A stretch of DNA of 36,307 nucleotides, taken from contig NZ_RAVT01000003.1 of the NCBI RefSeq assembly GCF_013464915.1, positions 22,828-59,134 on the forward strand. Direction: 5' to 3'. A program made the translations under genes and the position numbers. Positions 32,888 to 36,307 of the stretch are shown here, one piece after another. The stretch's first letter is position 1, and every line of letters begins with the position of its first letter. The notes beneath the pieces are model-generated. The model was given only the letters and a program-made list of their open reading frames with translations, searched no databases and was not told where the DNA came from. This DNA is from Stenotrophomonas maltophilia. Its GTDB lineage: Bacteria; Pseudomonadota; Gammaproteobacteria; Xanthomonadales; Xanthomonadaceae.

Positions 32888-33630
32888 CGGCAGTCCTGCG
32901 GCAATGCGGCGATCGCCGATACCACTGCCCCCTGCATGCCCTGCCCCACGGCCATGTCCAGTTCACCGCCAGTCCCGCCGTGCTGGCGCCGCAGCTCGTC
33001 TTCGCATACCCCTCGCACCCGCGAACGCGCATTCGCCCGCAGGCTGCTGCAACGCCAGTCGGTACCGCCCAGCGGCAACACCGAGTACACCACGCTGTTG
33101 CAGGCGTTGCCGGAGCGCTGCTGCAACGACAGCCCAGCGAAATCGCGTGGCTCGCTGCTGCGCTGCGGGTCGAAATAGCTGTCGGGGAAGGTGCGCGCGT
33201 ACTGCTCGATGTCCACCTCCATGCTGCGCCCACCGGCCAACGGCATCTGCAGCGGCTGGCCACAACGCGTGGAATCGGCGCGATGCTGGATGTACTGGTA
33301 GATCGGCCGGTCCAGCGTTGGATCCTGCTGGGTTACCGCACTGACCGCCGCCAGCACCGGCAGTGATGCTCGATTGGCCATGCGCGCCAGCAATCCCGCC
33401 TGCGCCGGCTGGCAGCGGTCGCGCAATGTTGCCGCGAGCAGGAACAGCACGTCGTTGCGGAACGCGGGCTCATCGCCCAGGCGCTGCTCGATGCGCTGGT
33501 TGGCATCGGACGTGGGCGCCGGAAACGCGACCGTCGGCGGCTCAGTGGATGCGCGCTGCCGCTGCCACCACACCAGCAGCACCACAGCGCCCAGCAGCAC
33601 CCCGGCAGCGATGATCCAGTGCCTGCGCAT
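32884..33630 (-). CDS. Unknown membrane-anchored, cysteine-rich periplasmic protein
   Basis: A 248-residue protein with one N-terminal membrane anchor (about 5-22, WIIAAGVLLGAVVLLVWW) and a periplasmic domain containing six cysteines (in DRCQPAQ, TRCGQP, GNACNS, DWRCSS, GVCEDE and the penultimate residue), enough for three disulfides. I do not recognise a family. ATG 33630 shares one base with the stop of the DUF3299 gene (TGATG), showing coupling. It is the last gene of the ABC-DUF3299 operon. The final TAG lies in a GTAG repeat, placing the last Cys one codon before the end. Confidence 0.75.
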   Translation of the reverse strand: MRRHWIIAAGVLLGAVVLLVWWQRQRASTEPPTVAFPAPTSDANQRIEQRLGDEPAFRNDVLFLLAATLRDRCQPAQAGLLARMANRASLPVLAAVSAVTQQDPTLDRPIYQYIQHRADSTRCGQPLQMPLAGGRSMEVDIEQYARTFPDSYFDPQRSSEPRDFAGLSLQQRSGNACNSVVYSVLPLGGTDWRCSSLRANARSRVRGVCEDELRRQHGGTGGELDMAVGQGMQGAVVSAIAALPQDCR

Positions 33631-34307
33631 CAGTTGTGGATCGCCGTGAGCGTGGCCGCCGCGGCATCGTAGGACGCGCTGGCGATATCCGCATCGAAGC
33701 GCTTCACCTGCAGGCGCCCGGCCAACCGGTACGGATCCCACAGATCGCCCAGCGCGATCGGTGTCGCCAGGGTCACATGGATGATCTGGTTCGGCGGTGG
33801 TGGCGGTACGTGGATGCACGCCCCGTAGAACGGCACGAACAGCAGTTCATCGACCAGGCCGGCATCGTTGGTGCCGAGCGGTACCACGTAACCGTCCAGG
33901 TCCACTGCGCGGCCGTCTACGGCATCGACCACGCGCGAAGAGCCGAACTGCCTGGCGCGGTCCGGGCTGGAATGGTCGATCTCCTGCCCCGGTGGCGTAC
34001 CGGAGCCAGTGTCGTCGATCAGGCCGCCCACGTCGTCCATGCCATTGCGTGACAGGCCGATCTGCGGGGGTGGGCGCTGGTAGGTGACTTCGTCGGGCCG
34101 CAGCGCATCCCAGCGGTCGACAGGCGCTTCGGCCATGGCCGAGGGTGCCGGCTTGTCCTGCGGTGTAACCGCCACGGCGTCCGCTTCGGCCATGGCCGAG
34201 GGTGCCGGCTTGTCCTGCGGTGTAACCGCCACGGCGTCGCCGCCAGGCGCCGTGCAGCCTGCCAACCACAGGCATCCCAGCATGAGCAGCAGGTGGCTAC
34301 GGTTCAT
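33630..34307 (-). CDS. DUF3299 lipoprotein with internal tandem repeat
   Basis: A 225-residue lipoprotein (lipobox LAGC, Cys18). Residues about 24-61 hold two identical 19-residue units (DAVAVTPQDKPAPSAMAEA), a Pro/Ala-rich linker. The C-terminal DUF3299 domain contains YVVPLGTNDAGLVDELL, then FVPFYGACIHVPPPPPNQI. Family function is not firmly known; such genes occur with FtsX-type ABC transporters, and a metal-uptake (Zrg-like) role has been proposed for related loci as far as I recall. ATG 34307 lies inside the upstream paralogue (11-nt overlap), so the pair is tightly coupled. Confidence 0.82.
   Translation of the reverse strand: MNRSHLLLMLGCLWLAGCTAPGGDAVAVTPQDKPAPSAMAEADAVAVTPQDKPAPSAMAEAPVDRWDALRPDEVTYQRPPPQIGLSRNGMDDVGGLIDDTGSGTPPGQEIDHSSPDRARQFGSSRVVDAVDGRAVDLDGYVVPLGTNDAGLVDELLFVPFYGACIHVPPPPPNQIIHVTLATPIALGDLWDPYRLAGRLQVKRFDADIASASYDAAAATLTAIHN
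34126..34239 (-). repeat. In-frame 57-bp tandem duplication
   Basis: Two adjacent 57-bp copies (34126-34182, 34183-34239) that differ only in the last base. They encode the doubled 19-residue linker of the DUF3299 lipoprotein. The near-identity implies recent duplication or ongoing slippage, so copy number may vary between strains. Confidence 0.9.
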
Positions 34308-34848
34308 AGGGCCTCAGCTGTGCGTCACGCATGGTGTAGGCCGAACCGGCCAGATCGTCTTCCAACCGCTCGGCACGCAGGGTGCCGGCCAGGAAGAACG
34401 GCGAGTACATGTCCGGCATCTCGATCGGGCGTGGCAGCACCACGTGCACGATCTGGTTCGGTGGCGGTGGCGGCACGTGGATGCAGGCGCCGTAATACGG
34501 CACGAACAGGAATTCGGTCAGGCGCCCGTCCTGTGCGTTGGCCAGCGGCACCACGTAGCCGGGCAGGCGCACCGGCCGCTGCAGTACGGTGTCCACGGTA
34601 CGGAACGTGCCGAACTGCGGCATGCGCCGGTTGCCGTTGTGCTCGACTTCCGGGCCCTCGCCCCGCTCCAGCGCGGCCAGCTCGTCCCTGGGCATCATCT
34701 GCAGCCAGTCCAGCTCCTGTTCTTCGGCAGCTGCCGAGGCATCGTGATCGACCACCGGTGACGTCGGCAGCGCCTGCACACCGGTATCCACCGGTCGTTC
34801 GCAGGCGGTCAGGAGCAGCACCATCGGCAACATCGGTAACCAGCGCAT
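34297..34848 (-). CDS. DUF3299 lipoprotein (first of tandem pair)
   Basis: A 183-residue lipoprotein (lipobox LLTAC, Cys16). It carries the same DUF3299 core as its neighbour: YVVPLANAQDGRLTEFL, then FVPYYGACIHVPPPPPNQI. The lone Cys and His in YGACIHV are candidate metal or redox residues. ATG 34848 begins 2 nt after the permease stop. Paralogous to the next gene, which it overlaps by 11 nt; the two may work as a pair with the ABC transporter. Confidence 0.82.
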   Translation of the reverse strand: MRWLPMLPMVLLLTACERPVDTGVQALPTSPVVDHDASAAAEEQELDWLQMMPRDELAALERGEGPEVEHNGNRRMPQFGTFRTVDTVLQRPVRLPGYVVPLANAQDGRLTEFLFVPYYGACIHVPPPPPNQIVHVVLPRPIEMPDMYSPFFLAGTLRAERLEDDLAGSAYTMRDAQLRPYEP

Positions 34849-34850
34849 GC

Positions 34851-36104
34851 TCAGCCTCCCGGCGACAGGCCATCGGCCAGCGTGCGCCGGTAGGCCAGAA
34901 ACGCCGGTACCAGGCCGGCCACCGCGCTGATCGCCAGCACACCCGCGACCCACGCCAGTTCGCGGCCATCCGGCCAGATGTGGGTGATCGACAGGCCGAA
35001 GTTGGCCAGCACATACCCGCGCCCGGCCAGGCTCGCCAGCACCAGCACCACGAGTGCCAGCACGCAGGCCACCGCACTGGTCGCCACCGCTTCGACCACC
35101 AGCAGGCAGGCGAGGTAGCCCGGGCGTGCACCGATGGCACGCAGCACCGCCATCTCGCGCCGCCGCTCCTGCAGGGTCGAGACCAGCAACGCCACCAGCG
35201 AGACCATGCCCAGCAGCACCACCATCGCGCTGATCAGCTGCAGGGCCCGCTCGGCCGTGCCCAGCGACTGCCACAGCTGCTGCAGGGTTACGCCGGGCAG
35301 GATCGCCAGCATCGCCTCATCCGGGTATTCGTTGATCCTGCGCTGCACCGAGAACGTGGCGATGCGTGAGTTCAGGCCCAGCATGAAGGCGGTGATGCTG
35401 GTCGGGGTCAGGTCCAGGTGGCGCGCCTGCTCGGCACTGACGCTCTGGCTGCGCAGCTGCACACCGGAACGCCAGTCGACATGGATCGCCTCGATGGCCG
35501 GTAGTGACACCAGCACCGACGAATCGACCGGCGTACCGGTGCGCTGCAGGATGCCGGCAACGCGGAACGGTTTATCGGCATGCGTAGCCAGGGTGACCGC
35601 GCCAGTGCCGTGGGCCAGTACGATCTCGTCGCCGAGACCGACCTTCTGCGCGCGTGCCACCTCCGCGCCGATCACCGTGTCGTAGAGATCATCGAACGCA
35701 CGACCCTGCGCGAACGCGAGCGCGTGGCCGGACCCATAGCGATAGTGGTCGAAATAGCCACCGCTGGTGCCGACCACCCGGTAGCCACGCCAGGAATCGC
35801 CCAGCGACAACGGCACTGCCCACTTCACCTGCGGCAGCGCGGACAGCTCCTGGTAGGACTGCCAGGAGACGTTGTTGGTCGGGTCGCCGATATGGAACAC
35901 TGAGTACAGCAGCAGGTTCACCGGCCCCGAACGTGCACCGACGATCAGGTCGGTGCCCGACACAGTGCTGGCGAAACCCTCGTGCGCCTGCGTGCGCACA
36001 CGTTCGACGCCCAGCAGCAACACCATGCTGAGGGTGATGACCAGCACGGTCAGGCCCACGCTCAACGCACGGCTGCGCAGGCTGGCCCAGGCAAGCTCAA
36101 GCAT
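34851..36104 (-). CDS. FtsX/MacB-type ABC transporter permease
   Basis: A 417-residue permease with an N-terminal helix (about 10-32, LRSRALSVGLTVLVITLSMV), a large periplasmic MacB-like domain (about 33-285) and three C-terminal helices (from LISAMVVLLGMVSLVALLVS). The cytoplasmic coupling segment LQERRREMAVLRAIGARPGY is typical of LolCDE/MacB-type (type VII) transporters that act on lipoproteins or periplasmic substrates by mechanotransmission. ATG 36104 overlaps the ATPase stop by 8 nt. Likely works with the two DUF3299 lipoproteins downstream. Confidence 0.9.
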   Translation of the reverse strand: MLELAWASLRSRALSVGLTVLVITLSMVLLLGVERVRTQAHEGFASTVSGTDLIVGARSGPVNLLLYSVFHIGDPTNNVSWQSYQELSALPQVKWAVPLSLGDSWRGYRVVGTSGGYFDHYRYGSGHALAFAQGRAFDDLYDTVIGAEVARAQKVGLGDEIVLAHGTGAVTLATHADKPFRVAGILQRTGTPVDSSVLVSLPAIEAIHVDWRSGVQLRSQSVSAEQARHLDLTPTSITAFMLGLNSRIATFSVQRRINEYPDEAMLAILPGVTLQQLWQSLGTAERALQLISAMVVLLGMVSLVALLVSTLQERRREMAVLRAIGARPGYLACLLVVEAVATSAVACVLALVVLVLASLAGRGYVLANFGLSITHIWPDGRELAWVAGVLAISAVAGLVPAFLAYRRTLADGLSPGG

Positions 36105-36307
36105 GGCCGGCACCTGCCAGGTTGATCTCGGACAGCGCAATCGTGCGGTCGAACAAGGGTTGCAGGCCGTCGTCATGACTGACCACCAGCACCGTGGTGC
36201 CGGCCGCCTGGCATTGCGCGGACATCAGCTGCAGGAAGGCGGTGGCCGCATCGCGGTCGAGTGCCGAAGTTGGTTCGTCGGCCAGCAGCAACGCCGGCCG
36301 ACCGATC
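36097..36307 (-). CDS. ABC transporter ATP-binding protein, 3' part only
   Basis: The last 69 codons of an ABC ATPase that runs past the right window edge. Visible are Walker B with D-loop (IGRPALLLADEPTSALD) and the switch histidine (VLVVSHDD). The frame is open to the last base, so the TTG at 36291 is not a start. It heads the minus-strand operon and partners the permease. Confidence 0.92.
   Translation of the reverse strand, partial: IGRPALLLADEPTSALDRDAATAFLQLMSAQCQAAGTTVLVVSHDDGLQPLFDRTIALSEINLAGAGHA

Overview
The window is about 36.3 kb of GC-rich gammaproteobacterial chromosome, almost certainly from the Stenotrophomonas maltophilia complex. The strongest evidence is a complete L1-type subclass B3 metallo-beta-lactamase gene (23465-24337). 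Many GTAG-headed palindromic repeats (the REP family of this genus, SMAG-like) lie between genes and support this. It reads as ordinary chromosome with compact operons: I see no insertion sequence, prophage, integron, tRNA, rRNA or CRISPR array.

Layout. (1) 1-4404: the 3' part of a siderophore TonB-dependent receptor gene, followed by overlapping DUF3649, PepSY-TM and DUF3325 inner-membrane genes (iron uptake and reduction). (2) 4526-8714: a YcaQ-like DNA glycosylase and a TetR regulator (both minus), the regulator divergent from a second, closely related receptor. (3) 8871-11169: a TraX-like membrane protein (minus), proline iminopeptidase and an EF-hand lipoprotein. (4) 11200-15353: a magnesium locus made of a structured leader with a small ORF starting MDPDP, a 99-codon helical protein, the P-type ATPase MgtA and MgtC. 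(5) 15500-17731: a FixL/FixJ-like two-component pair and a DUF1697 gene, all overlapping. (6) 17843-19291: LtrA-like and small membrane proteins (minus). (7) 19495-24337: ECF sigma factor, FecR anti-sigma factor, an STN-containing TonB-dependent transducer, then blaL1. (8) 24456-28846: DUF411 (CopG-like), CopL-like and FdhF/YdeP-like molybdoenzyme genes (minus), divergent from fdhD. (9) 29032-32742: an AhpD-like carboxymuconolactone decarboxylase divergent from an AraC regulator, then a SmvA/QacA-type MFS pump with its TetR regulator (minus). (10) 32884-36307: a minus-strand operon of ABC ATPase (cut by the window end), FtsX/MacB-type permease, two tandem DUF3299 lipoproteins and a cysteine-rich anchored protein.

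Three themes stand out. Metals: iron (three receptors, one with a sigma/anti-sigma relay), magnesium (mgtA/mgtC under a likely leader peptide), copper (CopL, DUF411) and zinc for L1. Regulation: several well-formed inverted or direct repeats sit where the neighbouring regulators should bind. Repeats: the GTAG head of the REP-like repeats supplies the TAG stop codon of eight genes.

The best candidate for something undescribed is the mgtA leader. Its MDPDP start resembles the MEPDP start of enterobacterial MgtL, the low-Mg2+ ribosome-destabilising leader peptide, in a lineage where I know of no described counterpart. It is followed by a small protein that looks like an MgtE N-domain.
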